Position numbers and translations under genes: made by a program. Below the pieces are notes generated by a model, which searched no databases, was not told where the DNA came from, and worked only from the letters and a program-made list of their open reading frames with translations. 6,648 bases of DNA from an uncultured Clostridia bacterium (lineage in GTDB: Bacteria; Bacillota; Clostridia; Oscillospirales; Acutalibacteraceae), in contig CANQLQ010000114.1 in the NCBI GenBank assembly GCA_947624755.1, forward strand, positions 1 through 6,648, in the 5' to 3' direction. Positions 1 through 4,767 of the stretch are shown piece after piece (within the stretch, counting starts at the first letter, position 1; the number at the start of each line of letters is the position of its first letter).

Positions 1-507
1 AGTATGGGACTTCCCTATCCCGGCGGACTCAATCTTGACAAAGAGGCCAAAAACGGCAACCCCGACGCTTATAAATTTCCGCGCCCAAGAGTTTCGGATT
101 CGCCTTTTGATTTCAGCTTTTCGGGACTTAAAACCGCAGTTATCAACACCATACATCATGCAAAGCAAAAAGGCGAAGAAATAAATATACCCGACCTCGG
201 CGCTTCGTTTATGAACGCAGTTACAAGTTTTCTTTGTGACAATACAGAAAAAGCCATGAAAGAGCTCGGCTACAAAAAAATCGCCCTTGCAGGCGGCGTA
301 AGTGCAAACTCTGTTCTTCGCAAAAAAATGACGGCTTTGTGCAAAAAAAACGGCTGGGAGCTTTATCTGCCTGCGCTTAACCTTTGCGGTGATAATGCGG
401 CTATGGTAGGCTCACAGGCTTATTACGAATATTTAAACGGAAACATAGCACAGCTTTCGCTCAACGCTTATGCAACCATGCCGATTGACGAGCAGATAAG
501 CGGCTAA
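1..507 (+). CDS. tsaD: TsaD, tRNA N6-adenosine threonylcarbamoyltransferase, C-terminal half (5' end outside window)
   Basis: This is the C-terminal part of TsaD (Gcp/YgjD), which transfers the threonylcarbamoyl group from TC-AMP to A37 of ANN-decoding tRNAs, acting in the cytoplasm with TsaB and TsaE. The reading frame is open from the first base; the ATG at position 4 is internal, not a start. About 168 residues are visible of a family normally near 340. Recognisable blocks are GGLNLDKEA, FSFSGLKTAV, the nucleotide-binding GGVSANSVLR and CGDNAAMVG, whose Asp is a conserved metal ligand in the ASKHA fold. It ends with TAA at 505-507 and is followed by hairpins, so it is probably the last gene of its transcript. 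It is an ordinary core gene and marks the chromosomal left flank of the accessory region. Identification is by motif and is secure. Confidence 0.95.
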   Translation, partial: SMGLPYPGGLNLDKEAKNGNPDAYKFPRPRVSDSPFDFSFSGLKTAVINTIHHAKQKGEEINIPDLGASFMNAVTSFLCDNTEKAMKELGYKKIALAGGVSANSVLRKKMTALCKKNGWELYLPALNLCGDNAAMVGSQAYYEYLNGNIAQLSLNAYATMPIDEQISG

Positions 508-528
508 GAGTAAGTTTCAGCAGGCAGT

Positions 529-559
529 CAAGATGCTTTTTCAAAAAGTCAGCGTCTTG
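529..559 (+). other. Stem-loop just after tsaD
   Basis: CAAGATGC (529-536) can pair with GCGTCTTG (552-559), giving eight pairs with one G-U and a 15-base loop. It starts 22 bp after the tsaD stop. No T-tract follows, so alone it is not a classic terminator; it may protect the mRNA 3' end or act together with the terminator downstream. Confidence 0.45.
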
Positions 560-587
560 TCAGAATTTATTAGACATTATTTTAAAA

Positions 588-635
588 GCCCCGCATGGCA
601 GACTTGTTTTCTGCCGGTGCCGGGGCATATTTTTA
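588..635 (+). terminator. Rho-independent terminator of tsaD
   Basis: A GC-rich hairpin, with GCCCCG followed by GGCAG on the left (588-600) and CTGCC followed by CGGGGC on the right (611-626), has an 8-10 base T-rich loop and leads straight into a T-rich run (ATATTTTTATT). There are small bulges in the middle of the stem. Position, orientation and T-tract fit termination of the tsaD transcript. Confidence 0.75.
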
Positions 636-679
636 TTGAAAATTTCTTAAATTGGGTAATCAAAACTTTTCTTTGTAAA

Positions 680-718
680 TTTCCCCGTCCAACGGGGTGT
701 GTTGATTGGGCGGGGAAA
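680..718. repeat. Inverted repeat with two competing foldings
   Basis: TTTCCCCGTCCAA (680-692) pairs with TTGGGCGGGGAAA (706-718), 13 pairs with one G-U. The left arm can instead form a tight local hairpin, CCCCGT (683-688) with ACGGGG (692-697), so the two structures exclude each other. No clear T-tract follows on either strand. It may be a back-up terminator, a bidirectional insulator or a remnant of a small repeat; function unknown. Confidence 0.5.
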
Positions 719-1121
719 AATTCTATTTGTTTGCTTTGTGTATTTTAAAAAATAACAATGCAACAAATTGACGGTTGTGCTTTTGCATATGACTCAGCGG
801 TGTAGTATCGGGAAGTGAAACGATTGCAGTTTTTTACCGCAAATTTATCACAGTAAAACATTTTTATGGCAGCGGTTTCAAACCTGCATATGCAAAAATT
901 TTTATCAATACCGAAAAGAGCAGCTTATATGTATTTATCAGATTTTTGTAATCCGATAAAAATATATGTTTGTTCTCTGTGAATTTTATCTTTCCAAATA
1001 CAAATATTATTTTGTGGTGACATTATACATCTTTTTATATTAATAGTCAACCATTTGGTACACTACTAATTGATTAATTATGTAATTGGTAGAGGAATGG
1101 TACAATTTAATCGGTGATTTT
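719..1121. other. Gene-free, AT-rich, structured intergenic region
   Basis: I see no credible coding sequence here. The stretch holds a perfect 11-bp inverted repeat, TTTTGCATATG (781-791) and CATATGCAAAA (887-897), enclosing a GCGGT/ACCGC stem (797-801 with 836-840). A long AT-rich hairpin follows: 927-944 with 950-967, 15 of 18 positions paired around a 5-base loop. Three TGGTA motifs lie at 1056, 1087 and 1098. The inverted repeat could be a decayed miniature element or a structured RNA; I do not recognise it as a known RNA family. Confidence 0.5.
1012..1041 (+). promoter_or_regulatory. Weak candidate promoter for the Xre-family gene
   Basis: TTGTGG (1012-1017) and TATATT (1036-1041) are separated by 18 bp. 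The -10 matches consensus at five of six positions, the -35 at only three. The predicted start near 1048 would leave about 75 nt of leader. The surrounding DNA is so AT-rich that chance matches are likely. Confidence 0.25.
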
Positions 1122-1319
1122 ATGATAAAAATGAATGTTCAAAACCTGCTTGATAAAAAGAAAAAAACAAGATATTGGTTAGTAAAAGAAATGCAGACGA
1201 CATATAAAACAGTAAATAAAATATGTGACAACACGCTTACCGGTCTGCAATTAGAAACAATAGAAAAGCTTTGCACAATATTGGAGTGCACACCCAATGA
1301 TTTGTTTATACTTGAATAA
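1122..1319 (+). CDS. Small Xre/Cro-type helix-turn-helix repressor
   Basis: This encodes a 65-residue single-domain DNA-binding protein of the Xre/Cro-C1 type, close to the YozG-like HTH_26 group. The sequence follows the expected helices: a basic start (LLDKKKKTRYWLVKEM), a recognition-helix region (TTYKTVNKICDN) and the typical end LETIEKLCTILECTPNDLF. I chose the ATG at 1122 because GGTGA lies 4-5 bases upstream; an in-frame TTG at 1086 would add 12 residues not typical of the family. Such proteins usually act as autorepressors or phage/plasmid-type switches. It stands alone, separated from tsaD by about 600 bp and from the island by the guaA-end repeat. It may be a relic of an earlier mobile element at this site. 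Its target is unknown; TGGTACA repeats lie just upstream. Confidence 0.8.
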   Translation: MIKMNVQNLLDKKKKTRYWLVKEMQTTYKTVNKICDNTLTGLQLETIEKLCTILECTPNDLFILE

Positions 1320-1516
1320 GAAATTTTTATACCAAGGTTCAAAAAGGCTTTTTGTATGGGGTTGTATTTTGCAAAGCTTTGATATATAATGCCATTAAAG
1401 TTTATTTTGCAGGATTTAGGTTTTATCAACAGCAACCGATCAAGCCATAGATTTTTTTATTAAAACTCCGGCTTTTAAAAAGTTATTTTAATATCTGCAA
1501 ACGAAAAAAACTGAGC
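1320..1516. other. Gene-free stretch between the Xre-family gene and the left repeat
   Basis: No supported gene lies here. It is AT-rich with a weak CAAAAA/TTTTTG stem near 1340-1354 and an ATTAAAA/TTTTAAT inverted pair (1459-1465 and 1486-1492). Its right end supplies the A-rich run (1504-1510) that serves as the U-tract of the leftward terminator described at 1502-1549. Confidence 0.5.
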
Positions 1517-1549
1517 TGTCGCAAATCGGTAAAACGAAGAGCGACAGCT
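1502..1549 (-). terminator. Rho-independent terminator, probably the original guaA terminator
   Basis: Read on the - strand, a perfect 9-bp stem (AGCTGTCGC at 1514-1522 with GCGACAGCT at 1541-1549) has an 18-base loop and is followed after a few bases by seven U (complement of A1504-1510). It lies about 100 bp beyond a copy of the guaA 3' end in the same orientation as guaA. This suggests it terminated guaA before the island separated them. The copy still beside guaA keeps only six of these pairs (6117-6122 with 6141-6146) and no U-tract. Confidence 0.65.
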
Positions 1550-1662
1550 TCTTTCTGTGAATAATCTGAAAGTGTTGAAAAACTGTTTTCACGAAGACAT
1601 TTTCAGCTTGAAAAAGTCAGTAATATCAAGGCTTTCCGGCTTTCTTGATACTATTCCCACTC
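1517..1662. repeat. Left copy of 146-bp direct repeat (guaA 3' end plus downstream)
   Basis: It matches 6117-6262 at 139 of 146 positions without gaps, at a constant offset of 4600 bp. The seven differences are at 1549, 1550, 1552, 1578, 1579, 1588 and 1595; the last 67 bp (1596-1662) are identical. The identity ends exactly at the GAG codon of the guaA tail. On the - strand it begins with the last codons of guaA (Glu-Trp-Glu-stop) detached from any gene. Inside lie a TATCAAG/CTTGATA hairpin (1624-1630 with 1644-1650) and the right arm of the terminator. Confidence 0.95.
1652..1662 (-). other. Putative attachment site, guaA-distal end of the island
   Basis: The - strand reads GAGTGGGAATA, identical to 6252-6262. 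From memory this is the core sequence at the guaA 3' end used by Tn5801-like tyrosine-recombinase elements. Here it is orphaned from guaA, as expected for the far end of an integrated element. Assignment is inferred from sequence identity and location; no integrase is in the window. Confidence 0.6.
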
Positions 1663-1699
1663 CTAAGTGCAAAACAGACTTTAACTGATTTTGCTTAGG
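1662..1699. other. Strong hairpin at the island's left edge
   Basis: CCTAAG then CAAAA and CAG on the left pair with CTG, TTTTG and CTTAGG on the right (up to 14 pairs, small bulges, loop ACTTTAA). It abuts the putative attachment core. It may be a terminator for leftward kinase transcripts, although no T-tract follows on that strand, or a structural end of the element. Confidence 0.45.
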
Positions 1700-1765
1700 A
1701 ATTTTAACTTGATATGTTTTAATTTGGTACAGATTATCTCAATTCTATGAGGTATTTTGACTTTT

Positions 1766-1797
1766 GCTATCAAATAGCTATCACTTGGATGCTATCA
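1766..1797. repeat. Three GCTATCA direct repeats near the element end
   Basis: GCTATCA occurs at 1766-1772, 1777-1783 and 1791-1797, within 32 bp and about 100 bp inside the island edge. Short direct repeats at this distance from a core site resemble arm-type integrase or Xis binding sites of tyrosine-recombinase elements. In AT-rich DNA this could be chance. Confidence 0.4.
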
Positions 1798-1806
1798 ATA
1801 ACTTTA

Positions 1807-2970
1807 TTATATGGCACGAAAACTATTTATCATTTCAGAAACATTCTGAAATCGCTTCGATTTATCAGGATTTAATCCTTTTTCAATAAAAGCTTTTAAT
1901 TTGATATTAACTATTTTTTCAGTATTAGTCTTTCCAGTCATAATGTAATATACTATTCTTGTTAAAGCATAAGTTTCGTGTAATATATTATACGCATTAA
2001 ACCCTTCTATTACAAGAGATGGGTCATTAAAATATCCTTTAAAATCCGTATTAACAGTAGTCAATTCACTATCGGGTATTTTAACTAAACCAAAATCAGC
2101 AATTTTAATTACAGTTACATCTTCGTATTCCTTTATTAAGATGTTCTTAGGGCTTATATCTCTATGCAACAGACCCTTTAAATGTATATAATTAAAAGCT
2201 CTTAAAACTTGTTGTGCAATACCTTTTCTTTGAGAATCGGATAATTTAGCGTTGTTTTTAGCAATATATGAATCCAATGTATTATCCATATATTCCATAA
2301 TGTATTCATTCTTATCTTCCGAATATCTATATACTTCGAGAATATATGGTGAAGATAATTCTTTCATTTCCTCATATTCTCTTCTAAAGCGTAATATTTC
2401 TTTGTCGGATAAATCTTTTTTTGCACGCTTTATGACAAAATTGCGATTATAAAAAGTATCCTTATATTTATATACAACTGCATAAGAACCCTCACCAATT
2501 TGCTTCATATCATATGCAATTTCTGTACTTGTTTTTTTAACAATAATACTTTTTGCCATTTTAAATATAGGCTGTACATAATACAAGTCGATTTTTGCCA
2601 TATTTGCAGGTAATGTACTGCCGCCGCTTGAACTTAGAAAATCCCTGCACTTTTTAATCAAATCAAAGTAATAGTCATCAATTTCAAAAGCGTATTTCGA
2701 TCCTTTGAGCGCATTATATAATCCTAAAGTGATTTCTATAATGCCAATCAACTCTCTGCTTGGATCAGCCCAAAAATGAGCACCGTACTCACCAGTAGGG
2801 AGTCTTTCATTCATGGTTCTAAATAAAGATGTAAAATAATAATGCAATGTTGTTATTATTTCACGGAGCTTGCTGTGTTCTACAGCTTTATATAAATCTG
2901 AAAATTCAGCATTGAAGCCTTTTAACTGCAGCTCTCGATATTGTGCTTCTATATAATTTTCTATATTCAT
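1807..2970 (-). CDS. Two-domain Ser/Thr protein kinase in the restriction-modification operon
   Basis: A 387-residue soluble protein with a eukaryotic-like (Hanks-type) kinase domain from about residue 155 to the end. Key elements are all present: glycine loop IGEGSYAVVY (158-167), ATP-anchoring Lys181 in FVIK, a helix-C Glu in REYEEM (198-201), catalytic HRD (269-271) with Asn276, and DFG (292-294). A full APE motif after the activation loop is not apparent. Residues 1-150 form a helical domain I do not recognise. There is no membrane segment or PASTA repeat, unlike PrkC-type housekeeping kinases. An AGGTGAG site precedes the ATG, which lies 10 bp after the vsr stop, so it is probably co-transcribed with the methyltransferase and vsr. 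Kinases also occur in phage-defence systems (PglW of BREX/Pgl, staphylococcal Stk2), so an anti-phage or R-M regulatory role is plausible but unproven. Confidence 0.88.
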   Translation of the reverse strand: MNIENYIEAQYRELQLKGFNAEFSDLYKAVEHSKLREIITTLHYYFTSLFRTMNERLPTGEYGAHFWADPSRELIGIIEITLGLYNALKGSKYAFEIDDYYFDLIKKCRDFLSSSGGSTLPANMAKIDLYYVQPIFKMAKSIIVKKTSTEIAYDMKQIGEGSYAVVYKYKDTFYNRNFVIKRAKKDLSDKEILRFRREYEEMKELSSPYILEVYRYSEDKNEYIMEYMDNTLDSYIAKNNAKLSDSQRKGIAQQVLRAFNYIHLKGLLHRDISPKNILIKEYEDVTVIKIADFGLVKIPDSELTTVNTDFKGYFNDPSLVIEGFNAYNILHETYALTRIVYYIMTGKTNTEKIVNIKLKAFIEKGLNPDKSKRFQNVSEMINSFRAI

Positions 2971-2980
2971 TTGCTCACCT

Positions 2981-3415
2981 CTATTTCAGCACAATATTCT
3001 TTATAATTTCATAGTATAAGCGTTCAAGTGTATTTTCCCGCTTATCTTTCTTTAATTCGCACTCCCATACTATCAGTATATTCCAGCCAAGAGCTGACAA
3101 GCTATCATACGTAGTTTTGTCACGGGTGATATTACTTTTTATCTTGCTTTCCCAGTAGTCTGTATTGGATTTAGGCATTACAAAATATCTGCAATTTTGA
3201 TGTCCGTGCCAAAAGCATCCGTCGACAAAAACAACAATCTTCTTATCAAGAAAAACAAAATCAGGATGACCTTTTACAGGATAATTGCGTTTCCAACCTG
3301 TTATATTGTTTTCTTTAAAGAATTTTATAAGAGCTAATTCAGTTGATTTATTGTTATTTGAGCGGACTTTACTCATTATGTCAGAGCGTTTTTTACTATC
3401 AAATACGTCTGCCAT
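2981..3415 (-). CDS. vsr: Vsr very-short-patch-repair DNA mismatch endonuclease
   Basis: A 144-residue Vsr protein, close to the usual family length. It nicks beside T in T:G mismatches created when 5-methylcytosine deaminates, allowing short-patch repair back to C:G. The N-terminal block MADVFDSKKRSDIMSKVRS is the family signature. HPDFVF carries the catalytic Asp52. VDGCFWHGHQNC gives Cys67, His70, His72 and Cys75, and LIVWEC gives Cys119; these match the catalytic His and zinc ligands of E. coli Vsr. AGGAG lies about 8 bases before the ATG. It starts 31 bp after the methyltransferase stop and ends 10 bp before the kinase gene, consistent with one operon. Its expected job is to protect the host from C-to-T mutation at sites methylated by the neighbouring enzyme, so its specificity should match that recognition sequence. 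Confidence 0.95.
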   Translation of the reverse strand: MADVFDSKKRSDIMSKVRSNNNKSTELALIKFFKENNITGWKRNYPVKGHPDFVFLDKKIVVFVDGCFWHGHQNCRYFVMPKSNTDYWESKIKSNITRDKTTYDSLSALGWNILIVWECELKKDKRENTLERLYYEIIKNIVLK

Positions 3416-3440
3416 AATACTTGCTCCTATTCATTTTTTA

Positions 3441-3459
3441 CAATGTTCAAAGAACATTG
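3441..3459. repeat. Perfect palindrome across the methyltransferase stop codon
   Basis: CAATGTTC and GAACATTG form an 8-bp perfect inverted repeat around AAA. It covers the last codons and stop of the methyltransferase gene, just upstream of vsr. It could be an intercistronic RNA hairpin that tunes vsr translation or transcript stability, or a dyad for a regulator. There is no U-tract, so full termination is unlikely. Confidence 0.5.
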
Positions 3460-4601
3460 CTCTGAACAATAAAGCTGTGATACAAGGATAATGCTCGCTT
3501 AATCTGTGAACGAACAGAAACTGATAATTCGTTATATTCCTTCTTCTGTTGCAAAGAATAGCAATACAAATCGTCAGGCGCACCGTCAAGATGATAAATT
3601 TTATCAGCACGACGAACTCTTGATAGTGTGTCGCTTGCCGATCTTGGCGAATAGTTTTGAACTCCTATTAACCAACTAACAAAAGAATCTTTATTCGTTT
3701 CAACTTGCGCTTCTGAACTAATGTAGTTTTTCAACGCACAAGCGACATATTCAGCCAATTTAACCGGCACCGCATTTCCTATCATTTGCTCCATTTCGGT
3801 TTTATTGCCGCACCACTTGAATGTAGCGGGAAACGTCTGAATTAAAGCTCTCTCAAGAGTTGTTAATGCCCTAATTTCATTAGATATAGGGCAAGCGTCG
3901 TTAGGGTGTCCTGGATACCCTTTCGGCACAGGGCGGTTTACCCCTCGCATTGTAGGAGCAGGCTCGTCAATAGAGAAAACAGCTCTGCGGTTATAATTCC
4001 TCGGGTGGCGATAGTAGTACTCAAAATCAAGCGTATCGCCAAAATAATCTCGTAAAGTAGTTTCTTTGTCGCTAATTCCTTCTAAAAGAAATTCCCTAAC
4101 AGTGCCGTCTTCTTTTCCTAATATGCCAACACAAAAAAATCTTTTTCGTTTCTGAGGAACGCCGCATTTACTTGCATCTAATACAATTTGCGTCAGACCA
4201 TATCCTGCATCCTTTAAAATACCTCTCGCAATCTCAAAAGCTTTACTGTTTTCAGCACGACCAACATTTTCCATAACAAAGTATTTAGGCTGAATTGTCG
4301 CTATGATTTGAGCGTAAGACTCTGTAAGACTTGCTCTTGCAGCTTCAATTCGTTTTCCAGCGTGTGAAAAGTCCTGACACGGAGGTCCACCTATAATCAG
4401 ATCGGGGGCGAATGGTTTGATTTGCTGGATTGCAGCATCAACATTTGATAAATCGGTACGGAAAACAGGGTGGTCAAAATTCTTTTCGTAGCACTCTGCC
4501 GCTACATTCCAAAATTCATACGCCGCAACAATATTAAATCCTGCATTTTGAAACCCCAGAGACATTCCTCCACATCCTGCAAATAAATCTACTGCGTTCA
4601 T
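3447..4601 (-). CDS. Type II C5-cytosine DNA methyltransferase (probable GRCGYC specificity)
   Basis: This 384-residue enzyme transfers a methyl group from S-adenosylmethionine to carbon 5 of cytosine. Family motifs appear in order: motif I DLFAGCGG (5-12), motif IV GGPPCQDFS (71-79) with nucleophile Cys75, motif VI ENV with Glu111, motif VIII QKRKRFF (150-156), and motif X GNAVP (275-279). The target-recognition region lies around 190-245 and includes PTMRGVNRPVPKGYPGH. About 90 residues follow motif X (from about 295), a helical Arg/Ser-rich extension most C5 enzymes lack. The partner endonuclease belongs to the HindVP/HgiDI family, so the target is inferred to be GRCGYC. Translation starts at 4601 behind an unusual G7 Shine-Dalgarno run. 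The gene leads an operon with vsr and the kinase and is divergent from the endonuclease gene. Confidence 0.95.
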   Translation of the reverse strand: MNAVDLFAGCGGMSLGFQNAGFNIVAAYEFWNVAAECYEKNFDHPVFRTDLSNVDAAIQQIKPFAPDLIIGGPPCQDFSHAGKRIEAARASLTESYAQIIATIQPKYFVMENVGRAENSKAFEIARGILKDAGYGLTQIVLDASKCGVPQKRKRFFCVGILGKEDGTVREFLLEGISDKETTLRDYFGDTLDFEYYYRHPRNYNRRAVFSIDEPAPTMRGVNRPVPKGYPGHPNDACPISNEIRALTTLERALIQTFPATFKWCGNKTEMEQMIGNAVPVKLAEYVACALKNYISSEAQVETNKDSFVSWLIGVQNYSPRSASDTLSRVRRADKIYHLDGAPDDLYCYSLQQKKEYNELSVSVRSQIKRALSLYHSFIVQSNVL

Positions 4602-4607
4602 TTATAT

Positions 4608-4618
4608 GCTCCCCCCCT
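4608..4618 (-). promoter_or_regulatory. Homopolymeric ribosome binding site of the methyltransferase
   Basis: The - strand reads AGGGGGGGAGC before a short spacer to the ATG; the run is seven G (C4611-4617 on the + strand). It is an adequate Shine-Dalgarno sequence that fixes the start at 4601. A G tract of this length can slip during replication, which would alter the Shine-Dalgarno strength or spacing. Confidence 0.6.
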
Positions 4619-4620
4619 AC

Positions 4621-4649
4621 TTGAAAAAAGTCGAAAAAAATGCTATAAT
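4621..4649 (+). promoter_or_regulatory. Predicted promoter of the restriction endonuclease gene
   Basis: TTGAAA (4621-4626), a 17-bp spacer and an extended -10, TGCTATAAT (4641-4649), make a good sigma-A promoter. Transcription would start near 4656, giving a leader of about 112 nt that runs through the methyltransferase promoter and both GACGTC sites. A second option, TTGACG (4722-4727) with TTTAAC (4745-4750), would start inside the Shine-Dalgarno sequence and is less likely. Confidence 0.55.
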
Positions 4650-4688
4650 ATATTGATCTATAATACTTTGCGTTATTTCTTTGTTTTT

Positions 4689-4717
4689 ATTATATCACAA
4701 GCAAGCGCTGACGTCAA
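4689..4717 (-). promoter_or_regulatory. Near-consensus promoter of the methyltransferase-vsr-kinase operon
   Basis: On the - strand TTGACG (4717-4712), a 17-bp spacer and a perfect TATAAT (4694-4689) form a strong sigma-A promoter. The predicted start is near 4682, leaving about 80 nt of leader. The -35 box overlaps a GACGTC site (4710-4715), a form of the inferred recognition sequence. Confidence 0.7.
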
Positions 4718-4731
4718 GTATTTGACGTCAA
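4708..4731. promoter_or_regulatory. Paired GACGTC palindromes in the divergent control region
   Basis: TGACGTCAA occurs twice (4709-4717 and 4723-4731), 14 bp apart. The second is part of the 10-bp palindrome TTGACGTCAA. GACGTC fits GRCGYC, the sequence cut by HindVP/HgiDI-family enzymes. The only other GRCGYC match I found by eye is GACGCC at 6628-6633 inside guaA. The sites may act as methylation-sensitive control elements or as a binding dyad for the methyltransferase or an unknown regulator. Confidence 0.65.
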
Positions 4732-4767
4732 CTTTACAAGAGATTTTAACATAAGGAGTACATAATT

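Noticed and set aside
533..748. Open frame of 71 codons on the + strand after tsaD
   Set aside because: It runs through the tsaD terminator and the 680-718 inverted repeat, has no good ribosome binding site and no protein-like pattern I recognise.
1139..1435. Open frame of 98 codons on the - strand
   Set aside because: It lies antisense to the well-supported Xre-type gene and has no family resemblance; probably a shadow of that gene in AT-rich DNA.
1832..1852. Perfect 9-bp inverted repeat ATTTCAGAA-ACA-TTCTGAAAT near the end of the kinase gene
   Set aside because: It encodes the common kinase-tail pattern RFQNVSEM in frame, so the dyad is most simply a coding coincidence.
4722..4750. Second possible endonuclease promoter, TTGACG-17-TTTAAC
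   Set aside because: Its transcript would start near 4757 and lose the AAGGAG ribosome binding site; the TTGAAA-17-TATAAT promoter upstream fits better.
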